Part shown: positions 44,780 to 60,200 of the stretch, one piece after another
How positions within the stretch are numbered: the first letter of the stretch is position 1
Layout of the letters: every line of letters starts with the position of its first letter
Assembly: GCA_032622095.1 (NCBI GenBank)
Contig: CP136064.1
Coordinates: 45,585,573 to 45,649,572 of the forward strand
DNA: 64,000 bases
Reading direction: 5' to 3'
DNA from: Siphonodentalium dalli
Taxonomy: Eukaryota > Mollusca > Scaphopoda > Gadilida > Siphonodentaliidae
Notes under the pieces: model-generated
The model's input: the letters and a program-made list of their open reading frames with translations, nothing else
Told to the model about the DNA's origin: nothing
Database searches by the model: none
Translations under genes and position numbers: made by a program

Positions 44780-44942
44780 AGACTAAGTCTCGCTTGTCCT
44801 GACTAAGACTAACCTTGTCATGACTAATTATCACATTGTCCTGACTAATTATCACGTTGTCCTGACTAATTATCACGTTGTCCTGACTAAGTATAACCTT
44901 GACCTGACTAATTATCATATTGTCCTGACTAAGCCTCACCTT
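44780..44942. repeat. 21-bp minisatellite starting at a splice donor
   Basis: Eight copies (minus strand: AACGTGATAATTAGTCAGGA + C). The exon-proximal copy is AAG|GTGAGGCTTAGTCAGGAC, i.e. the exon's last codon plus the donor. Three copies keep AAGGT. Since 21 is a multiple of 3 and there are no stops, the frame of exon a stays open through the whole array and ends about 15 codons beyond it. Confidence 0.9.
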
Positions 44943-45101
44943 ATACTTATGTTTGAATTCTTCCCGTAGTCTTCGTTCTCTATCAAGCGCTTCTTCTTTG
45001 CGTTTGACAAGCTCATTGGTTTTCCACTGAGCTTCTGCCAACTCACGCATCTCTGACTGAAGTGACATAATCTGCTTCATGAAGGTCTCTATAGTGCTCG
45101 C
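44940..45101 (-). CDS. coiled-coil protein, exon a (54 codons)
   Basis: The acceptor CTTTTCTTCCACAG precedes GCG, and the donor is TATAAG|GTGAGG. The exon is 162 bp, phase 0-0. It encodes ASTIETFMKQIMSLQSEMRE, LAEAQWKTNELVKRKEEALD and RERRLREEFKHKYK, a long predicted coiled coil. It is the most 5' exon visible; the gene must continue to the right beyond the 18.8-kb satellite. Exons a to e join as 54+29+27+36+49 codons (the split Lys counted once) without a phase conflict, which is strong evidence for one gene. The identity is unresolved. Charged helical repeats fit centrosomal or ciliary CCDC-type proteins. Confidence 0.9.
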
Positions 45102-45201
45102 CTGTGGAAGAAAAGTGAAAAGTTATCACTGAAAAAGAAAAGGACAGAACCGTATAGGCATGTGAAGAAAGTAAACATTATCAGATAAGTTTGTTCTGGT
45201 A

Positions 45202-48200
45202 CATGTTACATTGAGAGTCATCAGACATGAGTTTGTTGTGGTGGTGTTACATTGAGAGCCATCAAACTAGGTTACATTGAGAGCCATCAGACTAGGTTAC
45301 ATTGAGAGCCATCAGACTCTTGTTACATTGAGAGCCATCAGACTAGGTTACATTGAGAGTCATCAGACTCTGTTACATTGAGAGCCATCAGACTAGGTTA
45401 CATTGAGAGCCATCAGACTATGTTACATTGAGAGCCATCAGACTCTGTTACATTGAGAGCCATCAGACTAGGTTACATTGAGAGTCATCAGACTATGTTA
45501 CATTGAGAGCCATCAGACTATGTTACATTGAGAGCCATCAGACTATGTTACATTGAGAGCCATCAGACTATGTTACATTGAGAGCCATCAGACTATGTTA
45601 CATTGAGAGCCATCAGACTATGTTACATTGAGAGTCATCAGACTATGTTACATTGAGAGCCATCAGACTATGTTACATTGAGAGCCATCAGACTAGGTTA
45701 CATTGAGAGCCATCAGACTATGTTACATTGAGAGCCATCAGACTATGTTACATTGAGAGCCACCAGACTATGTTACATTGAGAGCCATCAGACTATGTTA
45801 CATTGAGAGCCATCAGACTAGGTTACATTGAGAGCCATCAGACTATGTTACATTGAGAGCCATCAGACTATGTTACATTGAGAGTCATCAGACTATGTTA
45901 CATTGAGAGCCATCAGACTATGTTACATTGAGAGCCATCAGACTATGTTACATTGAGAGCCATCAGACTATGTTACATTGAGAGCCATCAGACTATGTTA
46001 CATTGAGAGCCATCAGACTATGTTACATTGAGAGCCATCAGACTATGTTACATTGAGAGTCATCAGACTATGTTACATTGAGAGCCATCAGACTATGTTA
46101 CATTGAGAGCCATCAGACTATGTTACATTGAGAGCCATCAGACTGTTACATTGAGAGCCATCAGACTATGTTACATTGAGAGCCATCAGACTATGTTACA
46201 TTGAGAGCCATCAGACTATGTTACATTGAGAGCCATCAGACTATGTTACATTGAGAGCCATCAGACTATGTTACATTGAGAGCCATCAGACTAGGTTACA
46301 TTGAGAGCCATCAGACTATGTTATATTGAGAGCCATCAGACTCTGTTACATTGAGAGCCATCAGACTAGGTTACATTGAGAGCCATCAGACTATGTTACA
46401 TTGAGAGCCATCAGACTAGGTTACATTGAGAGCCATCAGACTATGTTACATTGAGAGCCATCAGACTATGTTACATTGAGAGCCATCAGACTATGTTACA
46501 TTGAGAGCCACCAGACTATGTTACATTGAGAGCCATCAGACTATATGTTACATTGAGAGCCATCAGACTATGTTACATTGAGAGCCATCAGACTCTGTTA
46601 CATTGAGAGCCATCAGACTAGGTTACATTGAGAGCCATCAGACTAGGTTACATTGAGAGCCATCAGACTATGTTACATTGAGAGCCATCAGACTATGTTA
46701 CATTGAGAGCCATCAAACTATGTTACATTGAGAGCCATCAGACTAGGTTACATTGAGAGCCATCAGACTAGGTTACATTGAGAGCCATCAGACTATGTTA
46801 CATTGAGAGCCATCAGACTATGTTACATTGAGAGCCATTAGACTATGTTACATTGAGAGCCATTATACTCTGTTACATTGAGGGCCATCAGACTATGTTA
46901 CATTGAGAGCCATCAGACTATGTTACATTGAGAGCCATCAGACTAGGTTACATTGAGAGCCATCAGACTATGTTACATTGAAAGCCATCAGACTATGTTA
47001 CATTGAGAGCCATCAGACTATGTTACATTGAGAGCCATCAGTCTATGTTACATTGAGAGCCATCAGACTAGGTTACATTGAGAGCCATCAGACTCTGTTA
47101 CATTGAGAGCCATTAGACTATGTTACATTGAGAGCCATCAGACTATGTTACATTGAGAGCCATCAGACTATGTTACATTGAGAGCCATCAGACTAGGTTA
47201 CATTGAGAGCCATCAGACTATGCTACATTGAGAGCCATCAGACTCTGTTACTTTGAGAGCCATCAGACTATGTTACATTGAGAGCCATCAGACTAGGTTA
47301 CATTGAGAGCCATCAGACTATGTTACATTGAGAGCCATCAGACTAGGTTACATTGAGAGCCATCAGACTCTGTTACATTGAGAGCCATCAGACTAGGTTA
47401 CATTGAGAGCCGAGCCATCAGACTAGGTTACATTGAGAGCCATCAGACTATGTTACATTGAGAGCCATCAGACTAGGTTACATTGAGAGCCATCAGACTA
47501 TGTTACATTGAGAGCCATTAGACTATGTTACATTGAGAGCCATCAGACTAGGTTACATTGAGAGCCATCAGACTAGGTTACATTGAGAGCCATCAGACTA
47601 TGTTACATTGAGAGCCGAGCCATCAGACTATGTTACATTGAGAGCCATCAGACTATGTTACATTGAGAGCCATCAGACTATGTTACATTGAGAGCCATCA
47701 GACTATGTTACATTGAGAGCCATAAGACTATGTTACATTGAGAGCCATCATACTATGTTACATTGAGAGCCATCAGACTATGTTACATTGAGAGTCATCA
47801 GACTATGTTACATTGAGAGCCATCAGACTATGTTACATTGAGAGCCGAGCCATCAGACTATGTTACATTGAGAGCCATCAGACTATGTTACATTGAGAGC
47901 CATCAGACTATGTTACATTGAGAGCCATCATACTATGTTACATTGAGAGCCATCAGACTATGTTACATTGAGAGCCATCAGACTATGTTACATTGAGAGC
48001 CATCATACTATGTTACATTGAGAGCCATCAGACTATGTTACATTGAGAGCCATCAGACTATGTTACATTGAGAGCCATCATACTATGTTACATTGAGAGC
48101 CATCAGACTATGTTACATTGAGAGCCATCAGACTATGTTACATTGAGAGCCATTAGACTATGTTACATTGAGAGCCATTATACTCTGTTACATTGAGGGC

Positions 48201-51200
48201 CATCAGACTATGTTACATTGAGAGCCATCAGACTATGTTACATTGAGAGCCATCAGACTAGGTTACATTGAGAGCCATCAGACTATGTTACATTGAAAGC
48301 CATCAGACTATGTTACATTGAGAGCCATCAGACTATGTTACATTGAGAGCCATCAGTCTATGTTACATTGAGAGCCATCAGACTAGGTTACATTGAGAGC
48401 CATCAGACTCTGTTACATTGAGAGCCATTAGACTATGTTACATTGAGAGCCATCAGACTATGTTACATTGAGAGCCATCAGACTATGTTACATTGAGAGC
48501 CATCAGACTAGGTTACAATGAGAGCCATCAGACTATGCTACATTGAGAGCCATCAGACTCTGTTACTTTGAGAGCCATCAGACTATGTTACATTGAGAGC
48601 CATCAGACTAGGTTACATTGAGAGCCATCAGACTATGTTACATTGAGAGCCATCAGACTAGGTTACATTGAGAGCCATCAGACTCTGTTACATTGAGAGC
48701 CATCAGACTAGGTTACATTGAGAGCCATCAGACTATGTTACATTGAGAGCCATTAGACTATGTTACATTGAGAGCCATCAGACTAGGTTACATTGAGAGC
48801 CATCAGACTAGGTTACAGAGCCATCAGACTATGTTACATTGAGAGCCACCAGACTATGTTACATTGAGAGCCATCAGACTATATGTTACATTGAGAGCCA
48901 TCAGACTATGTTACATTGAGAGCCATCAGACTCTGTTACATTGAGAGCCATCAGACTAGATTACATTGAGAGCCATCAGACTAGGTTACATTGAGAGCCA
49001 TCAGACTATGTTACATTGAGAGCCATCAGACTATGTTACATTGAGAGCCATCAAACTATGTTACATTGAGAGCCATCAGACTAGGTTACATTGAGAGCCA
49101 TCCGACTAGGTTACATTGAGAGCCATCAGACTATGTTACATTGAGAGCCATCAGACTATGTTACATTGAGAGCCATTAGACTATGTTACATTGAGAGCCA
49201 TTATACTCTGTTACATTGAGGGCCATCAGACTATGTTACATTGAGAGCCATCAGACTATGTTACATTGAGAGCCATCAGACTAGGTTACATTGAGAGCCA
49301 TCAGACTATGTTACATTGAAAGCCATCAGACTATGTTACATTGAGAGCCATCAGACTATGTTACATTGAGAGCCATCAGTCTATGTTACATTGAGAGCCA
49401 TCAGACTAGGTTACATTGAGAGCCATCAGACTCTGTTACATTGAGAGCCATTAGACTATGTTACATTGAGAGCCATCAGACTATGTTACATTGAGAGCCA
49501 TCAGACTATGTTACATTGAGAGCCATCAGACTAGGTTACATTGAGAGCCATCAGACTATGCTACATTGAGAGCCATCAGACTCTGTTACTTTGAGAGCCA
49601 TCAGACTATGTTACATTGAGAGCCATCAGACTAGGTTACATTGAGAGCCATCAGACTATGTTACATTGAGAGCCATCAGACTAGGTTACATTGAGAGCCA
49701 TCAGACTCTGTTACATTGAGAGCCATCAGACTAGGTTACATTGAGAGCCGAGCCATCAGACTAGGTTACATTGAGAGCCATCAGACTATGTTACATTGAG
49801 AGCCATCAGACTAGGTTACATTGAGAGCCATCAGACTATGTTACATTGAGAGCCATTAGACTATGTTACATTGAGAGCCATCAGACTAGGTTACATTGAG
49901 AGCCATCAGACTAGGTTACATTGAGAGCCATCAGACTATGTTACATTGAGAGCCGAGCCATCAGACTATGTTACATTGAGAGCCATCAGACTATGTTACA
50001 TTGAGAGCCATCAGACTATGTTACATTGAGAGCCATCAGACTATGTTACATTGAGAGCCATCAGACTATGTTACATTGAGAGCCATCATACTATGTTACA
50101 TTGAGAGCCATCAGACTATGTTACATTGAGAGTCATCAGACTATGTTACATTGAGAGCCATCAGACTATGTTACATTGAGAGCCGAGCCATCAGACTATG
50201 TTACATTGAGAGCCATCAGACTATGTTACATTGAGAGCCATCAGACTATGTTACATTGAGAGCCATCATACTATGTTACATTGAGAGCCATCAGACTATG
50301 TTACATTGAGAGCCATCAGACTATGTTACATTGAGAGCCATCATACTATGTTACATTGAGAGCCATCAGACTATGTTACATTGAGAGCCATCAGACTATG
50401 TTACATTGAGAGCCATCATACTATGTTACATTGAGAGCCATCAGACTATGTTACATTGAGAGCCATCAGACTATGTTACATTGAGAGCCATTAGACTATG
50501 TTACATTGAGAGCCATTATACTCTGTTACATTGAGGGCCATCAGACTATGTTACATTGAGAGCCATCAGACTATGTTACATTGAGAGCCATCAGACTAGG
50601 TTACATTGAGAGCCATCAGACTATGTTACATTGAAAGCCATCAGACTATGTTACATTGAGAGCCATCAGACTATGTTACATTGAGAGCCATCAGTCTATG
50701 TTACATTGAGAGCCATCAGACTAGGTTACATTGAGAGCCATCAGACTCTGTTACATTGAGAGCCATTAGACTATGTTACATTGAGAGCCATCAGACTATG
50801 TTACATTGAGAGCCATCAGACTAGGTTACATTGAGAGCCATCAGACTATGCTACATTGAGAGCCATCAGACTCTGTTACTTTGAGAGCCATCAGACTATG
50901 TTACATTGAGAGCCATCAGACTAGGTTACATTGAGAGCCATCAGACTATGTTACATTGAGAGCCATCAGACTAGGTTACATTGAGAGCCATCAGACTCTG
51001 TTACATTGAGAGCCATCAGACTAGGTTACATTGAGAGCCATCAGACTATGTTACATTGAGAGCCATTAGACTATGTTACATTGAGAGCCATCAGACTAGG
51101 TTACATTGAGAGCCATCAGACTAGGTTACATTGAGAGCCATCAGACTATGTTACATTGAGAGCCATCAGACTATGTTACATTGAGAGCCATCAGACTATA

Positions 51201-54200
51201 TTACGGTGAGAGCAATCAGACTAGGTTACATTGAGAGCCATCAGACTATGTTACATTGAGAGCCATCAGACTATGTTACATTGAGAGCCATCAGACTATG
51301 TTACATTGAGAGCCGTCAGACTATGTTACATTGAGAGCCATCAGACTATGTTACATTGAGAGCCATCAGACTATGTTACATTGAGAGCCATCAGACTATG
51401 TTACATTGAGAGCCATCAGACTATGTTACATTGAGAGCCGTCAGACTATGTTACATTGAGAGCCATCAGACTATGTTACATTGAGAGCCATCAGACTATG
51501 TTACATTGAGAGCCATCAGACTATGTTACATTGAGAGCCGTCAGACTATGTTACATTGAGAGCCATCAGACTATGTTACATTGAGAGCCATCAGACTATG
51601 TTACATTGAGAGCCATCAGACTATGTTACATTGAGAGCCATCAGACTATGTTACATTGAGAGTCATCAGACTATGTTACATTGAGAGCCATCAGACTAGG
51701 TTACATTGAGAGTCATCAGACTATGTTACATTGAGAGCCGTCAGACTATGTTATATTGAGAGCCGTCAGACTATGTTACATTGAGAGCCGTCAGACTAGG
51801 TTACATTGAGAGTCATCAGACTATGTTACATTGAGAGCCGTCAGACTATGTTACATTTGAGAGCCATCAGACTATGTTACATTGAGAGCCGTCAGACTAT
51901 GTTACATTGAGAGCCGTCAGACTATGTTACATTGAGAGCCATCAGACTATGTTACATTGAGAGCCGTCAGACTAGGTTACATTGAGAGTTATCAGACTAT
52001 GTTACATTGAGAGCCGTCAGACTATGTTACATTGAGAGTCATCAGACTATGTTACATTGAGAGTCATCAGACTATGTTACATTGAGAGCCATCAGACTAT
52101 GTTACATTGAGAGCCGTCAGACTAGGTTACATTGAGAGTCATCAGACTATGTTACATTGAGAGCCGTCAGACTATGTTACATTGAGAGTCATCAGACTAT
52201 GTTACATTGAGAGTCATCAGACTAGGTTACATTGAGAGCCATCAGACTATGTTACATTGAGAGCCGTCAGACTAGGTTACATTGAGAGCCATCAGACTAT
52301 GTTACATTGAGAGTCATCAGACTATGTTACATTGAGAGCCATCAGACTAGGTTACATTGAGAGCCATCAGACTCTGTTACATTGAGAGCCATTAGACTAT
52401 GTTACATTGAGAGCCATCAGACTATGTTACATTGAGAGCCATCAGACTATGTTACATTGAGAGCCATCAGACTAGGTTACATTGAGAGCCATCAGACTAT
52501 GCTACATTGAGAGCCATCAGACTCTGTTACTTTGAGAGCCATCAGACTATGTTACATTGAGAGCCATCAGACTAGGTTACATTGAGAGCCATCAGACTAT
52601 GTTACATTGAGAGCCATCAGACTAGGTTACATTGAGAGCCATCAGACTCTGTTACATTGAGAGCCATCAGACTAGGTTACATTGAGAGCCGAGCCATCAG
52701 ACTAGGTTACATTGAGAGCCATCAGACTATGTTACATTGAGAGCCATCAGACTAGGTTACATTGAGAGCCATCAGACTATGTTACATTGAGAGCCATTAG
52801 ACTATGTTACATTGAGAGCCATCAGACTAGGTTACATTGAGAGCCATCAGACTAGGTTACATTGAGAGCCATCAGACTATGTTACATTGAGAGCCGAGCC
52901 ATCAGACTATGTTACATTGAGAGCCATCAGACTATGTTACATTGAGAGCCATCAGACTATGTTACATTGAGAGCCATCAGACTATGTTACATTGAGAGCC
53001 ATCAGACTATGTTACATTGAGAGCCATCATACTATGTTACATTGAGAGCCATCAGACTATGTTACATTGAGAGTCATCAGACTATGTTACATTGAGAGCC
53101 ATCAGACTATGTTACATTGAGAGCCGAGCCATCAGACTATGTTACATTGAGAGCCATCAGACTATGTTACATTGAGAGCCATCAGACTATGTTACATTGA
53201 GAGCCATCATACTATGTTACATTGAGAGCCATCAGACTATGTTACATTGAGAGCCATCAGACTATGTTACATTGAGAGCCATCATACTATGTTACATTGA
53301 GAGCCATCAGACTATGTTACATTGAGAGCCATCAGACTATGTTACATTGAGAGCCATCATACTATGTTACATTGAGAGCCATCAGACTATGTTACATTGA
53401 GAGCCATCAGACTATGTTACATTGAGAGCCATTAGACTATGTTACATTGAGAGCCATTATACTCTGTTACATTGAGGGCCATCAGACTATGTTACATTGA
53501 GAGCCATCAGACTATGTTACATTGAGAGCCATCAGACTAGGTTACATTGAGAGCCATCAGACTATGTTACATTGAAAGCCATCAGACTATGTTACATTGA
53601 GAGCCATCAGACTATGTTACATTGAGAGCCATCAGTCTATGTTACATTGAGAGCCATCAGACTAGGTTACATTGAGAGCCATCAGACTCTGTTACATTGA
53701 GAGCCATTAGACTATGTTACATTGAGAGCCATCAGACTATGTTACATTGAGAGCCATCAGACTAGGTTACATTGAGAGCCATCAGACTATGCTACATTGA
53801 GAGCCATCAGACTCTGTTACTTTGAGAGCCATCAGACTATGTTACATTGAGAGCCATCAGACTAGGTTACATTGAGAGCCATCAGACTATGTTACATTGA
53901 GAGCCATCAGACTAGGTTACATTGAGAGCCATCAGACTCTGTTACATTGAGAGCCATCAGACTAGGTTACATTGAGAGCCATCAGACTATGTTACATTGA
54001 GAGCCATTAGACTATGTTACATTGAGAGCCATCAGACTAGGTTACATTGAGAGCCATCAGACTAGGTTACATTGAGAGCCATCAGACTATGTTACATTGA
54101 GAGCCATCAGACTCTGTTACATTGAGAGCCATCAGACTAGGTTACATTGAGAGCCATCAGACTATGTTACATTGAGAGCCATCAGACTATGTTACGGTGA

Positions 54201-57200
54201 GAGCAATCAGACTAGGTTACATTGAGAGCCATCAGACTATGTTACATTGAGAGCCATCAGACTATGTTACATTGAGAGCCATCAGACTATGTTACATTGA
54301 GAGCCGTCAGACTATGTTACATTGAGAGCCATCAGACTATGTTACATTGAGAGCCATCAGACTATGTTACATTGAGAGCCATCAGACTATGTTACATTGA
54401 GAGCCATCAGACTATGTTACATTGAGAGCCGTCAGACTATGTTACATTGAGAGCCATCAGACTATGTTACATTGAGAGCCATCAGACTATGTTACATTGA
54501 GAGCCATCAGACTATGTTACATTGAGAGCCGTCAGACTATGTTACATTGAGAGCCATCAGACTATGTTACATTGAGAGCCATCAGACTATGTTACATTGA
54601 GAGCCATCAGACTATGTTACATTGAGAGCCATCAGACTATGTTACATTGAGAGTCATCAGACTATGTTACATTGAGAGCCATCAGACTAGGTTACATTGA
54701 GAGTCATCAGACTATGTTACATTGAGAGCCGTCAGACTATGTTATATTGAGAGCCGTCAGACTATGTTACATTGAGAGCCGTCAGACTAGGTTACATTGA
54801 GAGTCATCAGACTATGTTACATTGAGAGCCGTCAGACTATGTTACATTTGAGAGCCATCAGACTATGTTACATTGAGAGCCGTCAGACTATGTTACATTG
54901 AGAGCCGTCAGACTATGTTACATTGAGAGCCATCAGACTATGTTACATTGAGAGCCGTCAGACTAGGTTACATTGAGAGTTATCAGACTATGTTACATTG
55001 AGAGCCGTCAGACTATGTTACATTGAGAGTCATCAGACTATGTTACATTGAGAGTCATCAGACTATGTTACATTGAGAGCCATCAGACTATGTTACATTG
55101 AGAGCCGTCAGACTAGGTTACATTGAGAGTCATCAGACTATGTTACATTGAGAGCCGTCAGACTATGTTACATTGAGAGTCATCAGACTATGTTACATTG
55201 AGAGTCATCAGACTAGGTTACATTGAGAGCCATCAGACTATGTTACATTGAGAGCCGTCAGACTAGGTTACATTGAGAGCCATCAGACTATGTTACATTG
55301 AGAGTCATCAGACTATGTTACATTGAGAGCCGTCAGACTATGTTACACTGAGAGCCATCAGACTATGTTACATTGAGAGTCATCAGACTATGTTACATTG
55401 AGAGCCATCAGACTATGTTACATTGAGAGCCGTCAGACTAGGTTACATTGAGAGCCGTCAGACTATGTTACATTGAGAGCCATCAGACTATGTTACATTG
55501 AGAGTCATCAGACTATGTTACATTGAGAGTCATCAGACTATGTTACATTGAGAGCCATCAGACTATGTTACATTGAGAGTCATCAGACTATGTTACATTG
55601 AGAGCCGTCAGACTAGGTTACATTGAGAGCCGTCAGACTATGTTACATTGAGAGTCATCAGACTATGTTATATTGAGAGTCATCAGACTATGTTATATTG
55701 AGAGCCGTCAGACTATGTTACATTGAGAGCCATCAGACTATGTTACATTGAGAGCCATCAGACTAGGTTACATTGAGAGCCATCAGACTATGTTACATTG
55801 AGAGCCGTCAGACTAGGTTACATTGAGAGTCATCAGACTATGTTACATTGAGAGTCATCAGACTAGGTTACATTGAGAGCCATCAGACTAGGTTACATTG
55901 AGAGTCATCAGACTATGTTACATTGAGAGTCATCAGACTATGTTACATTGAGAGCCATCAGACTATGTTACATTGAGAGCCGTCAGACTAGGTTACATTG
56001 AGAGCCGTCAGACTATGTTACATTGAGAGTCATCAGACTATGTTATATTGAGAGTCATCAGACTATGTTATATTGAGAGCCGCCAGACTATGTTACATTG
56101 AGAGCCATCAGACTATGTTACATTGAGAGCCATCAGACTAGGTTACATTGAGAGCCATCAGACTATGTTACATTGAGAGCCGTCAGACTAGGTTACATTG
56201 AGAGTCATCAGACTATGTTACATTGAGAGTCATCAGACTAGGTTACATTGAGAGCCATCAGACTAGGTTACATTGAGAGCCATCAGACTATGTTACATTG
56301 AGAGCCATCAGACTAGGTTACATTGAGAGCCATCAGACTATGTTACATTGAGAGCCGTCAGACTAGGTTACATTGAGAGTCATCAGACTATGTTACATTG
56401 AGAGCCATCAGACTAGGTTACATTGAGAGTCATCAGACTATGTTACATTGAGAGCCATCAGACTAGGTTACATTGAGAGTAATCAGACTATGTTACATTG
56501 AGAGCCGTCAGACTATGTTATATTGAGAGCCGTCAGACTATGTTACATTGAGAGCCGTCAGACTAGGTTACATTGAGAGTCATCAGACTATGTTACATTG
56601 AGAGCCGTCAGACTATGTTACATTTGAGAGCCATCAGACTATGTTACATTGAGAGCCGTCAGACTATGTTACATTGAGAGCCGTCAGACTATGTTACATT
56701 GAGAGCCATCAGACTATGTTACATTGAGAGCCGTCAGACTAGGTTACATTGAGAGTTATCAGACTATGTTACATTGAGAGCCGTCAGACTATGTTACATT
56801 GAGAGTCATCAGACTATGTTACATTGAGAGTCATCAGACTATGTTACATTGAGAGCCATCAGACTATGTTACATTGAGAGCCGTCAGACTAGGTTACATT
56901 GAGAGTCATCAGACTATGTTACATTGAGAGCCGTCAGACTATGTTACATTGAGAGTCATCAGACTATGTTACATTGAGAGTCATCAGACTAGGTTACATT
57001 GAGAGCCATCAGACTATGTTACATTGAGAGCCGTCAGACTAGGTTACATTGAGAGCCATCAGACTATGTTACATTGAGAGTCATCAGACTATGTTACATT
57101 GAGAGCCGTCAGACTATGTTACATTGAGAGCCATCAGACTATGTTACATTGAGAGTCATCAGACTATGTTACATTGAGAGCCATCAGACTATGTTACATT

Positions 57201-60200
57201 GAGAGCCGTCAGACTAGGTTACATTGAGAGCCGTCAGACTATGTTACATTGAGAGCCATCAGACTATGTTACATTGAGAGTCATCAGACTATGTTACATT
57301 GAGAGTCATCAGACTATGTTACATTGAGAGCCATCAGACTATGTTACATTGAGAGTCATCAGACTATGTTACATTGAGAGTCATCAGACTATGTTACATT
57401 GAGAGCCGTCAGACTAGGTTACATTGAGAGCCGTCAGACTATGTTACATTGAGAGTCATCAGACTATGTTATATTGAGAGTCATCAGACTATGTTATATT
57501 GAGAGCCGTCAGACTATGTTACATTGAGAGCCATCAGACTATGTTACATTGAGAGCCATCAGACTAGGTTACATTGAGAGCCATCAGACTATGTTACATT
57601 GAGAGCCATCAGACTATGTTACATTGAGAGCCATCAAACTATGTTACATTGAGAGCCATCAGACTAGGTTACATTGAGAGCCATCCGACTAGGTTACATT
57701 GAGAGCCATCAGACTATGTTACATTGAGAGCCATCAGACTATGTTACATTGAGAGCCATTAGACTATGTTACATTGAGAGCCATTATACTCTGTTACATT
57801 GAGGGCCATCAGACTGTGTTACATTGAGAGCCATCAGACTATGTTACATTGAGAGCCATCAGACTAGGTTACATTGAGAGCCATCAGACTATGTTACATT
57901 GAAAGCCATCAGACTATGTTACATTGAGAGCCATCAGACTATGTTACATTGAGAGCCATCAGTCTATGTTACATTGAGAGCCATCAGACTAGGTTACATT
58001 GAGAGCCATCAGACTCTGTTACATTGAGAGCCATTAGACTATGTTACATTGAGAGCCATCAGACTATGTTACATTGAGAGCCATCAGACTATGTTACATT
58101 GGGAGCCATCAGACTAGGTTACATTGAGAGCCATCAGACTATGCTACATTGAGAGCCATCAGACTCTGTTACTTTGAGAGCCATCAGACTATGTTACATT
58201 GAGAGCCATCAGACTAGGTTACATTGAGAGCCATCAGACTATGTTACATTGAGAGCCATCAGACTAGGTTACATTGAGAGCCATCAGACTCTGTTACATT
58301 GAGAGCCATCAGACTAGGTTACATTGAGAGCCGAGCCATCAGACTAGGTTACATTGAGAGCCATCAGACTATGTTACATTGAGAGCCATCAGACTAGGTT
58401 ACATTGAGAGCCATCAGACTATGTTACATTGAGAGCCATTAGACTATGTTACATTGAGAGCCATCAGACTAGGTTACATTGAGAGCCATCAGACTAGGTT
58501 ACATTGAGAGCCATCAGACTATGTTACATTGAGAGCCGAGCCATCAGACTATGTTACATTGAGAGCCATCAGACTATGTTACATTGAGAGCCATCAGACT
58601 ATGTTACATTGAGAGCCATCAGACTATGTTACATTGAGAGCCATCAGACTATGTTACATTGAGAGCCATCATACTATGTTACATTGAGAGCCATCAGACT
58701 ATGTTACATTGAGAGTCATCAGACTATGTTACATTGAGAGCCATCAGACTATGTTACATTGAGAGCCGAGCCATCAGACTATGTTACATTGAGAGCCATC
58801 AGACTATGTTACATTGAGAGCCATCAGACTATGTTACATTGAGAGCCATCATACTATGTTACATTGAGAGCCATCAGACTATGTTACATTGAGAGCCATC
58901 AGACTATGTTACATTGAGAGCCATCATACTATGTTACATTGAGAGCCATCAGACTATGTTACATTGAGAGCCATCAGACTATGTTACATTGAGAGCCATC
59001 ATACTATGTTACATTGAGAGCCATCAGACTATGTTACATTGAGAGCCATCAGACTATGTTACATTGAGAGCCATTAGACTATGTTACATTGAGAGCCATT
59101 ATACTCTGTTACATTGAGGGCCATCAGACTATGTTACATTGAGAGCCATCAGACTATGTTACATTGAGAGCCATCAGACTAGGTTACATTGAGAGCCATC
59201 AGACTATGTTACATTGAAAGCCATCAGACTATGTTACATTGAGAGCCATCAGACTATGTTACATTGAGAGCCATCAGTCTATGTTACATTGAGAGCCATC
59301 AGACTAGGTTACATTGAGAGCCATCAGACTCTGTTACATTGAGAGCCATTAGACTATGTTACATTGAGAGCCATCAGACTATGTTACATTGAGAGCCATC
59401 AGACTAGGTTACATTGAGAGCCATCAGACTATGCTACATTGAGAGCCATCAGACTCTGTTACTTTGAGAGCCATCAGACTATGTTACATTGAGAGCCATC
59501 AGACTAGGTTACATTGAGAGCCATCAGACTATGTTACATTGAGAGCCATCAGACTAGGTTACATTGAGAGCCATCAGACTCTGTTACATTGAGAGCCATC
59601 AGACTAGGTTACATTGAGAGCCATCAGACTATGTTACATTGAGAGCCATTAGACTATGTTACATTGAGAGCCATCAGACTAGGTTACATTGAGAGCCATC
59701 AGACTAGGTTACATTGAGAGCCATCAGACTATGTTACATTGAGAGCCATCAGACTATGTTACATTGAGAGCCATCAGACTATATTACGGTGAGAGCAATC
59801 AGACTAGGTTACATTGAGAGCCATCAGACTATGTTACATTGAGAGCCATCAGACTATGTTACATTGAGAGCCATCAGACTATGTTACATTGAGAGCCGTC
59901 AGACTATGTTACATTGAGAGCCATCAGACTATGTTACATTGAGAGCCATCAGACTATGTTACATTGAGAGCCATCAGACTATGTTACATTGAGAGCCATC
60001 AGACTATGTTACATTGAGAGCCGTCAGACTATGTTACATTGAGAGCCATCAGACTATGTTACATTGAGAGCCATCAGACTATGTTACATTGAGAGCCATC
60101 AGACTATGTTACATTGAGAGCCGTCAGACTATGTTACATTGAGAGCCATCAGACTATGTTACATTGAGAGCCATCAGACTATGTTACATTGAGAGCCATC

